Shown piece after piece: positions 1 through 8,412 of a DNA stretch of 64,000 nt (position 1 is the first letter of the stretch; each line of letters starts with the position of its first letter). The position numbers were made by a program, and so were the translations under genes. Source of the stretch: Noviherbaspirillum pedocola (lineage in GTDB: Bacteria; Pseudomonadota; Gammaproteobacteria; Burkholderiales; Burkholderiaceae_D); assembly GCF_016632335.1 (NCBI RefSeq), contig NZ_JAEPBG010000008.1, positions 124,001 through 188,000 on the forward strand, given 5' to 3'. The notes beneath the pieces were generated by a model. It was not told the DNA's origin. It saw only the letters and a list, made by a program, of their open reading frames with translations, and did no database searches.

Positions 1-85
1 TCGCGGCGCACGATGCGCTGAAACAGGATGCGGCGGGATCTTCGGATGCAGGTGTCTGGCGTCGGCCAGGAAGCAGCAAGCGGGT

Positions 86-128
86 GGGTTATGAAACACG
101 TGCTAATATCCGATAACTTTAATAACCC
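86..128 (+). promoter_or_regulatory. Probable promoter/operator of the RES toxin-antitoxin operon
   Basis: A 7-bp inverted repeat, GGGTTAT at 86-92 and ATAACCC at 122-128, brackets a plausible sigma-70 promoter: TTATGA at 89-94, 17 bp, then GATAAC at 112-117. The antitoxin start codon follows at 142. Autorepression by the antitoxin or by the complex is usual for type II systems, so this dyad is the natural operator candidate. The assignment is inferred from position only. Confidence 0.4.
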
Positions 129-141
129 GAGGGGTCGCAAC

Positions 142-816
142 ATGAACCTCATCACTGATCATCCCGAGGTCTCCACGCTGACCGGCACGCCGAAGGAAGT
201 GCGGGCACGCCTGCAACAATCCGACGCCGAGCGCGTGCTGGCGGTGACCTTCGATCATATCCAGCCAAAAGTCTTCAACGCCCTGGCGGAAAATTTTGCC
301 AACGTGGCTTCGTCGCTGGTCGAAGTATTGATCGAGCGCCATGACCGGGAATCCCTGGAGCGCCTGGCCGAGGTGCTGGTGCCGCGTCAGCCGCCCTCGC
401 CCCGCTTGCTGAAGGAAGCCGCCATGCTGATCGGGGCGCGCAAGGCTGTGCTGGCGAGCGGCGACTGGTTGAGCGCTGCGGATATCGCGCAGCTGGCGGG
501 ATTAAGCACCCGCAATCCCAGCGCCCAGCCCAACAAATGGAAGAAGCAGGGCTGGATCTTCGCCATCCATCATGGCGGCGTTGATTACTTCCCGAGCTAC
601 GGTCTGGATCGCGATGCCGGTTTCCGGCCGATCAAAGCCCTGGCAAAGGTTATCGAGATCTTTGCCGGCCGCAAGGACAGCTGGGGCATGGCCTACTGGT
701 TCTTCTCGGACAATAGCTTTCTCGGCGGCAGCAAGCCGCAGGACCTGCTGGCTTCGGCGCCCGAGCGCGTGATCGAGGCAGCCATGGATGAGGTGCAGGA
801 AATCGCCCATGGGTAG
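142..816 (+). CDS. Antitoxin of a RES-type toxin-antitoxin system (ParS/MbcA-like toxin-binding C-terminus)
   Basis: This 224-residue protein is predicted to bind and neutralise the RES toxin encoded immediately downstream. The start at 142 is chosen because GAGGGG precedes it at 129-134; in-frame starts at 28 and 91 lack a good ribosome site. The C-terminal 55 residues (KAYxxF-like helices, then GSKPQDLLASAPERVIEAA) resemble the toxin-binding ParS/MbcA/Xre domain that partners RES toxins. The middle part (GDWLSAADIAQLAGLS) reads as a helix-turn-helix that could bind the operator. The roughly 100-residue N-terminal helical extension makes it longer than usual Xre-family antitoxins of about 150 residues. 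The toxin start codon lies inside its last codons. The pair assignment is strong; the exact domain limits are inferred. Confidence 0.75.
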   Translation: MNLITDHPEVSTLTGTPKEVRARLQQSDAERVLAVTFDHIQPKVFNALAENFANVASSLVEVLIERHDRESLERLAEVLVPRQPPSPRLLKEAAMLIGARKAVLASGDWLSAADIAQLAGLSTRNPSAQPNKWKKQGWIFAIHHGGVDYFPSYGLDRDAGFRPIKALAKVIEIFAGRKDSWGMAYWFFSDNSFLGGSKPQDLLASAPERVIEAAMDEVQEIAHG

Positions 817-1504
817 ATCGGTCGCCAGCGGGAAAATGCCGTCTTCCGATGGATCTCTGTCCGACACGCCCGCTCCTCCAGGCCAGCTTCAAATTACGTT
901 CACTTCCCTCGCCAAAGGCGCAGTGCTGCACCGTGTTCACCTCGACAGATACCGAGCGGACGCGTTCAATCCCGGCGTGAGCGGCAACGCGCGTTTCAGT
1001 CCGATCACGGATGAACAGGGCAAGCCGATCCCGACTTTGTATGGCGGCACGACGATGGTGTGCGCTCTGATGGAAACGGTATTTCACGACGTGCCGCACA
1101 GCGCCGGGTTCAAGAGCATGGACAAGGGCAAGCTGGCCGGCCAGGTGCATTCCACCATTCGGGTCGAACGCGAACTCGCATTGGTCGACCTGGCCAGCGT
1201 GGCCCTGCGGAAGATGGGCGTGACGCGCAAACAATTGATCGATACCGAAAAGAATGCCTATCCCGCCACGCGTCTATGGGCCAGCGCCATTCATCGGCTA
1301 TGCCCTGCTGCCCAGGGATTGTCATGGATCTCGCGGCAGGACGATACGGCGCGCGCCGCCATGCTTTTCGGCGACCGCATTGCCGCCGGGAGCCTGCAAC
1401 GGATCAGCCCGCCGCGCAGCTTGCTGGCCGATACCGATGCCTATGATGTCGTGCTCGATCTGGCCGACCGGATCGGCTTGAAGATCCTGCAGGGCATGCG
1501 CTGA
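809..1504 (+). CDS. RES domain toxin (NAD+-degrading)
   Basis: RES toxins consume cellular NAD+ by phosphorolysis or hydrolysis and stop growth until the antitoxin is restored. The 231-residue protein shows the family pattern in order: an Arg in LHRVH near residue 37, ARFSPI, the Tyr of TLYGGTT, the Glu of ALMETVFHD, and the later serine-bearing segment GLSWISRQDD. The start at 809 has AGGAAA 7 nt upstream and overlaps the antitoxin stop by 8 bp, which implies translational coupling. An upstream in-frame ATG at 788 is less likely. Length and motifs match complete, probably active family members. The antitoxin-then-toxin order fits known res-xre operons. Confidence 0.85.
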   Translation: MGRSVASGKMPSSDGSLSDTPAPPGQLQITFTSLAKGAVLHRVHLDRYRADAFNPGVSGNARFSPITDEQGKPIPTLYGGTTMVCALMETVFHDVPHSAGFKSMDKGKLAGQVHSTIRVERELALVDLASVALRKMGVTRKQLIDTEKNAYPATRLWASAIHRLCPAAQGLSWISRQDDTARAAMLFGDRIAAGSLQRISPPRSLLADTDAYDVVLDLADRIGLKILQGMR

Positions 1505-1582
1505 AAGCCCGGCGTTTTTCGGATGGGGATGGCTTCCGAAGCCATCGTTGCGGCGGCCTCAAGCCCGGCCGTCCGCGGACGA

Positions 1583-2641
1583 TTACACCGTCATTTCATC
1601 TTCACGGGTTTCGATCACCGCCTCGACCTTGCCGCCGCGCAGCCACCAGAACAGCACCGCCATCAGGAATGGGCCGACGAACAGGCCGAGCACGCCGATG
1701 GTCGAGACACCGCCGAGCAGGCCGAACAGCACCGCGAGGAAAGGCAGGTCGACTCGATGTCCGATGAGTTTCGGACGCACGAACTTGTCCACCAGGAACA
1801 GCTCGAAGCAACCCCAGCAGAACAGGCCGAGTGCCGGGCCCGGATTGCCGCTGCCGAGCAGGAACAGCGACACCACGGTGAAGGACAGCGGCGCGCCGCC
1901 CGGAATCAGCGCCATATAACCGGTTACCACGCCCAGCAGCGCGGGCGCGGGCGCGCCGGCCACCATGTAAGCAATGCCCAGCACCACGCCTTCGAGCAGC
2001 GCGACCGAACACAAACCGAGCGCAGTGCCGCGCACAGACAGCGGCAGCAGGCGCCGCAGCACCGGGTAGTACTCGGCGGAGACGCGCATGCCGGCGCGAT
2101 CGACATAGCGGATCACCGCTGGCCCTTCGACGAAAAGCACGAACAGGGTCAGCAGCGCCAGGAACAGGTAGAGCGCATTGGCAAGGATGGTGGGCCCCAG
2201 TGTGCCCACGGTGGAGGTCAGGTGCGGCGCCAGGCCGCCGGCAATGCTCTGCAGTTGCGCATTCAGGCCACCGGGCACCGCGAGATGCTCCTGCCACCAG
2301 GCCAGCACCGGCTTGGCGACCAAGGGCAGTCGCGTCAGCCATTCGGGCGCCGGCACCCCGGTGGCATTGAGCCGGGCCAGGATGCGTTCGACCGATGACA
2401 GCTCGGCCGACAGCGTATTGAAGAGAAAGATGGATGGCGCCACGAAAGCCATGACCAGCGCCAGCACCAGTGCTGCCGCGGCGACGGCGCGCGGCCAACC
2501 GCGCCGCTGCAGGCCCTGGTGCAGCGGCCAGGTAATGATGGCAAGAAGCGCAGCCCATGCGAGCGCGCCAAGGAAATGCTGCAGCAGCAGCGCCAGGCCG
2601 GCGACGAACAGCCAGGGAAGAAGAGCGGAAAGTGAAGGCAT
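1583..2641 (-). CDS. AI-2E family transporter (PerM/YdiK-like permease)
   Basis: This is a 352-residue integral inner-membrane protein with about seven or eight hydrophobic segments and a long polar loop between residues 75 and 140. That is the standard topology and length of the AI-2E exporter/permease family (TqsA, PerM, YdiK). Recognisable pieces include the N-terminal WAALLAIITWPLHQ and the late GLLGGVSTIGVLGLFVGPF, both typical of YdiK-like proteins. The substrate cannot be told from sequence; members export autoinducer-2 or act as Na+/H+ antiporters. It is monocistronic and convergent with the RES toxin gene. The C-terminus ends in a short acidic tail. Confidence 0.85.
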   Translation of the reverse strand: MPSLSALLPWLFVAGLALLLQHFLGALAWAALLAIITWPLHQGLQRRGWPRAVAAAALVLALVMAFVAPSIFLFNTLSAELSSVERILARLNATGVPAPEWLTRLPLVAKPVLAWWQEHLAVPGGLNAQLQSIAGGLAPHLTSTVGTLGPTILANALYLFLALLTLFVLFVEGPAVIRYVDRAGMRVSAEYYPVLRRLLPLSVRGTALGLCSVALLEGVVLGIAYMVAGAPAPALLGVVTGYMALIPGGAPLSFTVVSLFLLGSGNPGPALGLFCWGCFELFLVDKFVRPKLIGHRVDLPFLAVLFGLLGGVSTIGVLGLFVGPFLMAVLFWWLRGGKVEAVIETREDEMTV

Positions 2642-2735
2642 GCCGCCATGTTCGGAGAAACGATTTGCCGCGTCAATGACGGCGCGCGTGATGGCAAACG
2701 GAGCGATCTACCGAATCGGGCTGCTTCACGCCTTT

Positions 2736-3026
2736 TCATGCGACAGCCATATCACCTTGGTAATCAAAATTTACTGAATCCGACCTGAATATTGCTCTCA
2801 CGGCTTGCATGAGCACTGGTCGATATTTATCTGCAGCAGGAAAATCAGCTTCTATCGCAATGCAATTACATGCTTGATGGATACCAATTTCGTTATTCGA
2901 TTCCTCTTTCGCGCGGTAACGAGATATCAGATTTATTTCATTTCGATCAACCAACAAGAAACCACGCGTTATGGATAAATCATTTCCTGGGGTGGCAGTT
3001 TGTCCTCCACATTGATCTAAAGGCAT
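2736..3026 (-). CDS. Hypothetical protein in an AT-richer stretch
   Basis: A 96-residue ORF with no family I recognise. Support for expression is a good ribosome site (GAGGA, 5 nt spacing) in front of the ATG at 3026 and a protein-like, cysteine-containing sequence (CNCIAIEADFPAADKY near the middle). No signal peptide or membrane segment is visible. The local base composition is visibly lower in GC than the flanking genes, so this may be acquired DNA or a gene relic. It could also be a chance ORF. Confidence 0.35.
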   Translation of the reverse strand: MPLDQCGGQTATPGNDLSITRGFLLVDRNEINLISRYRAKEESNNEIGIHQACNCIAIEADFPAADKYRPVLMQAVRAIFRSDSVNFDYQGDMAVA

Positions 3027-3080
3027 GCAATTCCTCGAACCCCATTTAAAAGACGGTCAAAACGAAATGGCGGCACAAAA

Positions 3081-3299
3081 ATGAGCACTGGATGGAAACA
3101 AGCTCAGCACATAGCCAGTAATCTGCTGGCGCAACAGGCATATGATCATCCATATTGCGATTCCGACAAAAAGCTTCGCCCACCTTTCAAGATTCCCGTT
3201 CGCTCGGTAGCGCCACATCCGCCCAAGGCAACCGAGCTCGTCAAACATCTACCACATGAATTTGAAGTCAGAGGCGGCAAATTCTATCGAAAAAATTGA
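3081..3299 (+). CDS. Hypothetical small basic protein
   Basis: A 72-residue ORF rich in Lys, His and Pro (PPFKIPVRSVAPHPPKATE). The ATG at 3081 has no clear Shine-Dalgarno site. A 63-residue ORF occupies the other strand of the same stretch, so coding sense is uncertain. I recognise no family. It is listed because it fills an otherwise empty, AT-richer interval. Confidence 0.25.
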   Translation: MSTGWKQAQHIASNLLAQQAYDHPYCDSDKKLRPPFKIPVRSVAPHPPKATELVKHLPHEFEVRGGKFYRKN

Positions 3300-3359
3300 A
3301 AAAAGCGAGCTCGTCAAACAAGGCAGCGTTGGTGAACGCTCTCGCCGCCCTGAATCTTC

Positions 3360-3377
3360 ATAGAACATATGTTCTAT
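3360..3377. promoter_or_regulatory. 18-bp perfect palindrome upstream of the polyglycine lipoprotein gene
   Basis: ATAGAACATATGTTCTAT is a perfect palindrome ending 97 bp before the start codon at 3475. A half-site, TAGAACAT, recurs at 3409-3416, and an inverted partial copy, TGTTCCA, lies at 3381-3387. This arrangement looks like an operator for a dimeric repressor. No regulator gene is adjacent, so the cognate protein is unknown. Confidence 0.5.
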
Positions 3378-3474
3378 GGATGTTCCATTTCTCAATAATT
3401 AGTATTGGTAGAACATGGAGGAGGTCTGTATGGATCCGTCCTTTTTACCTTCTGACTACCTATTTGAGGAATTC

Positions 3475-4284
3475 ATGCATAAAGCACTTGCAGTTGCCAT
3501 TCTTCCCTTGTCCCTGGCTGCCTGCGGCGGCGGCGGTGGTGGCGGGAGTGATCCAAGCGCTTATTCAGCCACGACAGCGGGCTCAGGCTCTACCATTTCC
3601 ACTGCTGAAGCCACTGGCACGATCAAATACAGTCAGTACCAGCAAAACACCACCGCCATGTATGACAAGAGCTTTTCAGTTTCCTCTGTGAGCGCGACTG
3701 TCAACTTCAATTCAACAAGCAAGCAGGGATCCATTCAGTTTCCGGTGTTGGGCGTAAATGAACTTGTCAGCACCAACGATGGATATGCCACCGTCAAATG
3801 GACGGGGCCATTCCTGACAGGCGCATACAAATTCAATGGCGATATTCTGATGGGCTGCAATACCGGTGCCGCTACCGAAGCCGAAAAAACCCAGGTGTTC
3901 GTATCCAGTTCACTGGAACGGGTAAAAGATGGATTTATCGATGACTTGAATGGAACAACTTACGATCTGTTTGATTGCTCGATCCTTGAGCAGGGAAAAA
4001 TGGAAACTCTGCAAATCAATACAGATGGCTCACTGATCATGTCCACCTCCAATGAAAGCATTCCGAAAAACCAGGTTTTCGACATGCTTAATCCCGAGAA
4101 GAATTTTGGTGGCGCACTGATCAACGGCATCAATGTAAATAGCAAATACAAGGGCGGTTATTCCGGACAGGTATTCAAGTACGGCGTCAATGGAGTGACC
4201 AGGCACGCCATTGTGATTCAAACGAATGCAGGAAACACGACTGGTGGTCCCAACTTCCATTACCTGCTTGCAGTTCAGCGGTAG
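3475..4284 (+). CDS. Polyglycine lipoprotein of unknown function
   Basis: A 269-residue protein that starts with a lipoprotein signal peptide (MHKALAVAILPLSLAAC). The lipidated Cys is followed by seven glycines, a common flexible tether in betaproteobacterial surface lipoproteins. The rest is Thr/Ser/Asn-rich and looks beta-structured, with two further Cys (MGCNTG and FDCSI) that could form a disulfide. The start at 3475 is preceded by GAGG with good spacing; a longer frame from 3415 would bury the signal peptide. It is probably anchored in the outer membrane. Function unknown. Its GC content is lower than most neighbours. A long hairpin follows it at 4347-4390. Confidence 0.7.
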   Translation: MHKALAVAILPLSLAACGGGGGGGSDPSAYSATTAGSGSTISTAEATGTIKYSQYQQNTTAMYDKSFSVSSVSATVNFNSTSKQGSIQFPVLGVNELVSTNDGYATVKWTGPFLTGAYKFNGDILMGCNTGAATEAEKTQVFVSSSLERVKDGFIDDLNGTTYDLFDCSILEQGKMETLQINTDGSLIMSTSNESIPKNQVFDMLNPEKNFGGALINGINVNSKYKGGYSGQVFKYGVNGVTRHAIVIQTNAGNTTGGPNFHYLLAVQR

Positions 4285-4346
4285 CGCGAATTTCGGTATT
4301 GGCTTGTAGCTGCAAGTCCATGCCACTGCGACCGCAAAACTTGCCG

Positions 4347-4390
4347 CACCAACCGCCTGTTATTCATGCGTGAATAACAGGCGGTTGGTG
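4347..4390. terminator. Long hairpin between convergent genes, probable bidirectional terminator
   Basis: Two perfectly complementary 20-bp arms (4347-4366 and 4371-4390) flank a 4-nt TGCG loop. The outer part of each arm is GC-rich (CACCAACCGCC) and the inner part AT-rich (TGTTATTCA). It lies 62 bp past the lipoprotein stop and 37 bp past the rlhA stop. No long T-tract follows on either strand, so it is not a classical intrinsic terminator, but its position suggests transcript ending or 3'-end protection for both genes. Confidence 0.6.
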
Positions 4391-4427
4391 GGCGCAAACC
4401 TCAACCAGCACCACAAGCAGTTCCGTC

Positions 4428-6398
4428 TCAGGCTCCTGGACGCCGCCGATGAAACACCACCGGGCTGTACGGCACCGCCGACGGCGGCGGCGATTGCAGG
4501 ATGTTTGGTTTCATCGCGCCGACCACGTGCATTTCGCAAGCCTTGCAATCGAAGCGCAGCGTGTAGCGCTCATTGCCGCTGACCAGGGTCATCGGTTCGG
4601 CCTTCACCTGCCCCTGCACACCCTGCACGCCCTTGGCCTGCTTCGGGCACAGGTTGAAGGAAAAGCGCAGGCAGTGCTTGGTGATCATCAGCGACACCTC
4701 GCCCGCTTCCTCGTGCGCCTCGTAGGCCGCATCGATCAGCTGCACGCCGTGCCGCTGATAGAAGGCGCGCGCCTTGGCGTTGTAGACATTGGCGAGATAG
4801 CTCAGCTGCGTGTCCGGATAGACCGGCGCCGGCACGGTTTCCGGCTTGCGCGACGGACGCACCCAGGCTTGCATGCGCGCGGCTTCCTGCGCGGCGATCG
4901 CGTCGCGGCGCAGGCTGTTGATGGCCGCGGCCGGTACGAAGGGAATCGACGATAGTTGCAGCTCGATGGCATCGGCTTCGAACATCGTGTTGCCGAGCTT
5001 GCCGAGGCTGGCGCGCAGCGACGCTTCGGCCTGGACCGGCTGCTGCGCCGGCTCGAGTGTCATCGCCATGTCAGTCGTGCTGACGATGCCGTCCTCATCC
5101 CGGATCGTCAGCCGCAAGCCATCGTCATGCCCCGACAAGGTCAGCGCGATGCCCACGCGCCGCTCGGACGACTTGCGGTTCAACGCCGCTTCCCACTGAT
5201 GATCGCGGTTGCGATGAATGGTCACGCCGGGTTTCAGGCCGACGAGGCTGGCCATAGGCTCGTTCGGAAACACCCGCCAGCGCTGGCCATCCGCATCCTC
5301 GTCCAGCTTCTGCACCCGGTTGGCCTGTATGCCGGCGCTGTCGCGCTTGCGCATGAAGTTGAGGCCGTCGCCATTGGCCAGCGCCTCCTGCGAGAGCAGA
5401 TCGAAGTGATCGGCGCCGAGCCGCAGCACGCTGCCGAGTTCCACGCCGAGATACTTCGGCGAATCGAAGGCGCCGATATCGTCCTGCCGGCCCTGCGCGA
5501 AGTAATCGGTGTGGCCACGGTTGAAGTTCTTGTCCACGTCCGGCGTGAACAGCAATCGGGTGCGGCCGCTGGAGGCGCGCTTGAATTCGGGCCGGCGCTC
5601 GAGAATCTCATCCAGCAGCAGCCGGTAATGGCCGGTGATGTTCTTCACATAGCCGGCATCCTTATAGCGCCCCTCAATCTTGAACGAGCGGATGCCAGCG
5701 TCGATCAAGGCTTCGAGATTGCGGCTCTGGTCGTTGTCCTTCATCGACAGCAGGTGCTTTTCATAGGCGACCACGCCGCCTTTGGCATCGGTGAGCGTGT
5801 ACGGCAGGCGGCAGGCCTGCGAACAATCGCCGCGGTTGGCGCTGCGGCCGGTGTCGGCATGCGAGATATAGCACTGCCCGGAAAAAGCCACGCACAGCGC
5901 GCCGTGGATGAAGTATTCGAGCGGCGTGTCGACCGCCGCCACGATGTCGCGGATCTGCGCAACCGACAGCTCGCGCGCCAGCACCAGCTGCGAGAAGCCG
6001 GCCGCGCCGAGAAAGCGGGCCTTTTCCACGCTGCGGATGTCGCACTGGGTGCTGGCATGCAACTGGATCGGCGGGATATCCATTTCCAGCAGCGCCATGT
6101 CCTGCACGATCAGCGCGTCCACGCCCGCCTCATACAGTTGCCAGACCTGGCGGCGCGCGGCTTCCAGCTCGGCGTCGTGCAGGATGGTGTTGAGCGTGAC
6201 GAAGATGCGGGCGTGATAGCGATGCGCGAATGCCACCAGGCCAGCAATGTCTTCCAGCGAATTGCTGGCATTGTGCCGCGCGCCGAAAGCCGGGCCGCCG
6301 ATATATACCGCGTCGGCGCCATGCAGGATCGCTTCGCGGCCGATGTCGGCGCTGCGGGCCGGTGCGAGCAATTCGAGCTGGTGCTTGGCAAGAGACAT
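4428..6398 (-). CDS. rlhA: 23S rRNA 5-hydroxycytidine C2501 synthase-type U32 protein
   Basis: A 656-residue U32 (collagenase-like) family protein. The N-terminal 330 residues form the U32 TIM-barrel-like part, with LELLAPARS at the start and the family signature EYFIHGALCVAFSGQCY. Clustered Cys (GQCY, CSQAC) likely hold an iron-sulfur centre. The C-terminal half matches the extra DUF3656-type region that separates RlhA (E. coli YdcP, about 650 residues) from the shorter tRNA hydroxylase TrhP/YegQ (about 450). RlhA hydroxylates C2501 of 23S rRNA using prephenate-dependent chemistry. The start at 6398 aligns with the family N-terminus; an upstream ATG at 6437 is possible. Monocistronic. Confidence 0.82.
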   Translation of the reverse strand: MSLAKHQLELLAPARSADIGREAILHGADAVYIGGPAFGARHNASNSLEDIAGLVAFAHRYHARIFVTLNTILHDAELEAARRQVWQLYEAGVDALIVQDMALLEMDIPPIQLHASTQCDIRSVEKARFLGAAGFSQLVLARELSVAQIRDIVAAVDTPLEYFIHGALCVAFSGQCYISHADTGRSANRGDCSQACRLPYTLTDAKGGVVAYEKHLLSMKDNDQSRNLEALIDAGIRSFKIEGRYKDAGYVKNITGHYRLLLDEILERRPEFKRASSGRTRLLFTPDVDKNFNRGHTDYFAQGRQDDIGAFDSPKYLGVELGSVLRLGADHFDLLSQEALANGDGLNFMRKRDSAGIQANRVQKLDEDADGQRWRVFPNEPMASLVGLKPGVTIHRNRDHQWEAALNRKSSERRVGIALTLSGHDDGLRLTIRDEDGIVSTTDMAMTLEPAQQPVQAEASLRASLGKLGNTMFEADAIELQLSSIPFVPAAAINSLRRDAIAAQEAARMQAWVRPSRKPETVPAPVYPDTQLSYLANVYNAKARAFYQRHGVQLIDAAYEAHEEAGEVSLMITKHCLRFSFNLCPKQAKGVQGVQGQVKAEPMTLVSGNERYTLRFDCKACEMHVVGAMKPNILQSPPPSAVPYSPVVFHRRRPGA

Positions 6399-6700
6399 GA
6401 TCGGGTCCAATCGAAAGAAGGCGGGAATTATAGCCAAGGCGCCGGAACGGCAGCGCTGCTTGCGCCCCAGGGGAGGAATGACTTGTTGAAGGTGGCAGAG
6501 GCGCCAAGGCTGCTGGTCCGAGCGACCGCTCGCTGTTTCTGACGCGCACCAGCGTGCAAGGTTCCGGCGATTCGCGCTTCAATGCCACGCCCAACGGCCG
6601 CCTGGTCCTTATCCTCCTTGCGCCGACTAACCAATGCCGGGCGTGCATCATGGGACAATGTCAGCCCAATAACGCCTTGCGCCTTACCGCTGAAAGAGGA
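6399..6700. other. Intergenic region between rlhA and the antiporter gene
   Basis: About 300 bp separating divergent genes. It must contain both promoters. The open frames across it are extensions of the flanking genes. I see no convincing extra gene, terminator or repeat. Confidence 0.4.
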
Positions 6701-8332
6701 ATGGATTCCATCGAAATTGTCCTGTCCATGTTGCTGGCCGTGGTGGCCAGCGGCTACCTGGTGCGCGCCCTGCCGCTTTCGCTGCCGTTGCCGCTGGTGC
6801 AGATCGCCCTGGGCGCGATCATTGCCGGCATCTCCAGCCACGGTGTGCGGCTCGAGCCGGAATTTTTCTTCCTGCTGTTTCTGCCGCCGCTGCTGTTCCT
6901 CGACGGCTGGCGCATTCCCAAGGACGGGCTGTTCCGCGACAAGGCCATCATCATCGAACTGGCGCTGGCGCTGGTGCTGTTCACCGTGGTCGGCATGGGC
7001 TTGCTGATCCACTGGCTGATCCCATCCATGCCGCTGCCGGTAGCTTTCGCGCTGGCGGCGATCATTTCGCCGACCGACCCGGTGGCGGTGTCGTCGATCG
7101 CGGCGCGCGCGCCCATCCCGGCGCGCATGATGCACATCCTCGAGGGCGAATCGCTGCTCAACGATGCCACCGGCCTGGTGTGCTTCCGTTTCGCGGTGGC
7201 CGCGGCGTTGACCGGCAGCTTTTCGCTGGCTTCGGCCTCGGTCACCTTCCTGTGGCTGGCGGCGGCCGGCATGGTGACCGGCGCGCTGGTGACTTTCGCG
7301 ATCTCGTCGGCGCAGCGCTGGCTGGCGCGCCATGTCGGCGAGGAAAGCGGCTCTTCGATCCTGGTGAATCTGCTCACGCCCTTCGGCGCCTACCTGGTGG
7401 CCGAAGAGCTGCACGCGTCGGGCATCCTCGCCGCGGTGGCGGCCGGCATCACGATGAGCTATGTCGAGATAGGCGGCCGGGCGCTGGCGGCCACGCGCCT
7501 GCAACGCGCCGCGGTGTGGGACACGATGCAGTTCTCGCTCAACGGCATCATGTTCGTGCTGCTCGGCGAGCAGTTGCCGAGCATCTTGCGCGACGCGGCC
7601 GATACCGTGGAACAAAGCGGTCATGTGAACCCGTGGTGGCTGGCGGCCTATGCGCTGGTGCTGACCGGCGGCCTGGTGCTGCTGCGCCTGGTCTGGGTGT
7701 GGGCCTCGCTGCGCATGACGATGTACCTGGCGGGACGCCGCGGCGAAACGGTGATCAAGCCGCCGCGGCGTCTGGTGTTGGCCATGTCGGTGGCCGGCGT
7801 GCGCGGCGCCATCACGCTGGCCGGCGTGTCGACATTGCCGCTGCTGCTGCCGGACGGCACGCCCTTCCCTGCGCGCGATCTGGCGATCTTCCTGGCCGCC
7901 TCGGTGATCCTGCTGTCGCTGATTCTGGCCAGCGTGGCGCTGCCGCGGCTATTGCGCGGCATGGACTTCCCCGAGGAAAGCGCCGAGACGCGCGAGGAGG
8001 ACCTGGCCCGACGCGACGCGGCGCTGGCTGCGGTCGCGGCGGTCGAGCGCGCGCAGCTTGGCTTGACACACCAGGCCGAGGAGGCCGATCTGTATGCCAA
8101 TGCAGCCTCGCGAGTGATCGCGCTATACCAGCGTCGGCTCGATCGCGCAGGCGAGGCCGGCGGCGCGCAGCAGATGCGGCAGGCCGACGAAGCGGAAAAG
8201 GCGCTGCGCGTGGCCGGCCTGCTGGCCGAGCGCCAGGCGATCTTCAATCTCGCGCGGCTGGGTCGCATCTCGGATCAGACTTCGCGCAAGCTGGTCAGGG
8301 AAATCGATTTGCAGGAAGCGCGTTATCGATAG
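6701..8332 (+). CDS. CPA1-family Na+/H+ antiporter
   Basis: A 543-residue inner-membrane protein with about 12 hydrophobic segments over residues 1-400 and a hydrophilic cytoplasmic tail of roughly 130 residues rich in Glu, Arg and Ala. Family markers include FFFLLFLPPLLFLDG, the ion-site motif SPTDPVAV and GESLLNDATGLV, which place it with NhaP/YjcE-type Na+(K+)/H+ exchangers used for pH and cation homeostasis. The start at 6701 is chosen because the first membrane segment begins there, although the purine-rich AAGAGGA abuts the ATG very closely. The longer frame from 6554 has no membrane-like N-terminus. Confidence 0.88.
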   Translation: MDSIEIVLSMLLAVVASGYLVRALPLSLPLPLVQIALGAIIAGISSHGVRLEPEFFFLLFLPPLLFLDGWRIPKDGLFRDKAIIIELALALVLFTVVGMGLLIHWLIPSMPLPVAFALAAIISPTDPVAVSSIAARAPIPARMMHILEGESLLNDATGLVCFRFAVAAALTGSFSLASASVTFLWLAAAGMVTGALVTFAISSAQRWLARHVGEESGSSILVNLLTPFGAYLVAEELHASGILAAVAAGITMSYVEIGGRALAATRLQRAAVWDTMQFSLNGIMFVLLGEQLPSILRDAADTVEQSGHVNPWWLAAYALVLTGGLVLLRLVWVWASLRMTMYLAGRRGETVIKPPRRLVLAMSVAGVRGAITLAGVSTLPLLLPDGTPFPARDLAIFLAASVILLSLILASVALPRLLRGMDFPEESAETREEDLARRDAALAAVAAVERAQLGLTHQAEEADLYANAASRVIALYQRRLDRAGEAGGAQQMRQADEAEKALRVAGLLAERQAIFNLARLGRISDQTSRKLVREIDLQEARYR

Positions 8333-8412
8333 GCCGCCGGCCAATGGGAGAGCCGGCGCAGTTTTCCGAGCGCCGGCCTGTCCGTCAGGCGCGCCTGCCG
8401 ATACATCCGCAT

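Noticed and set aside
1523-2398. 291-codon plus-strand frame over the AI-2E transporter gene
   Set aside because: Gln/His/Arg-rich shadow of the opposite-strand membrane protein; no family and no ribosome site.
3360-3377. Reading the GAACATATGTTC palindrome as an SOS box
   Set aside because: That form belongs to Gram-positive LexA; the rest of the window indicates a betaproteobacterium, where LexA uses CTGT-N8-ACAG.
4956-6542. 528-codon plus-strand frame over rlhA
   Set aside because: Antisense shadow created by high GC; the minus-strand frame has full U32 motifs.
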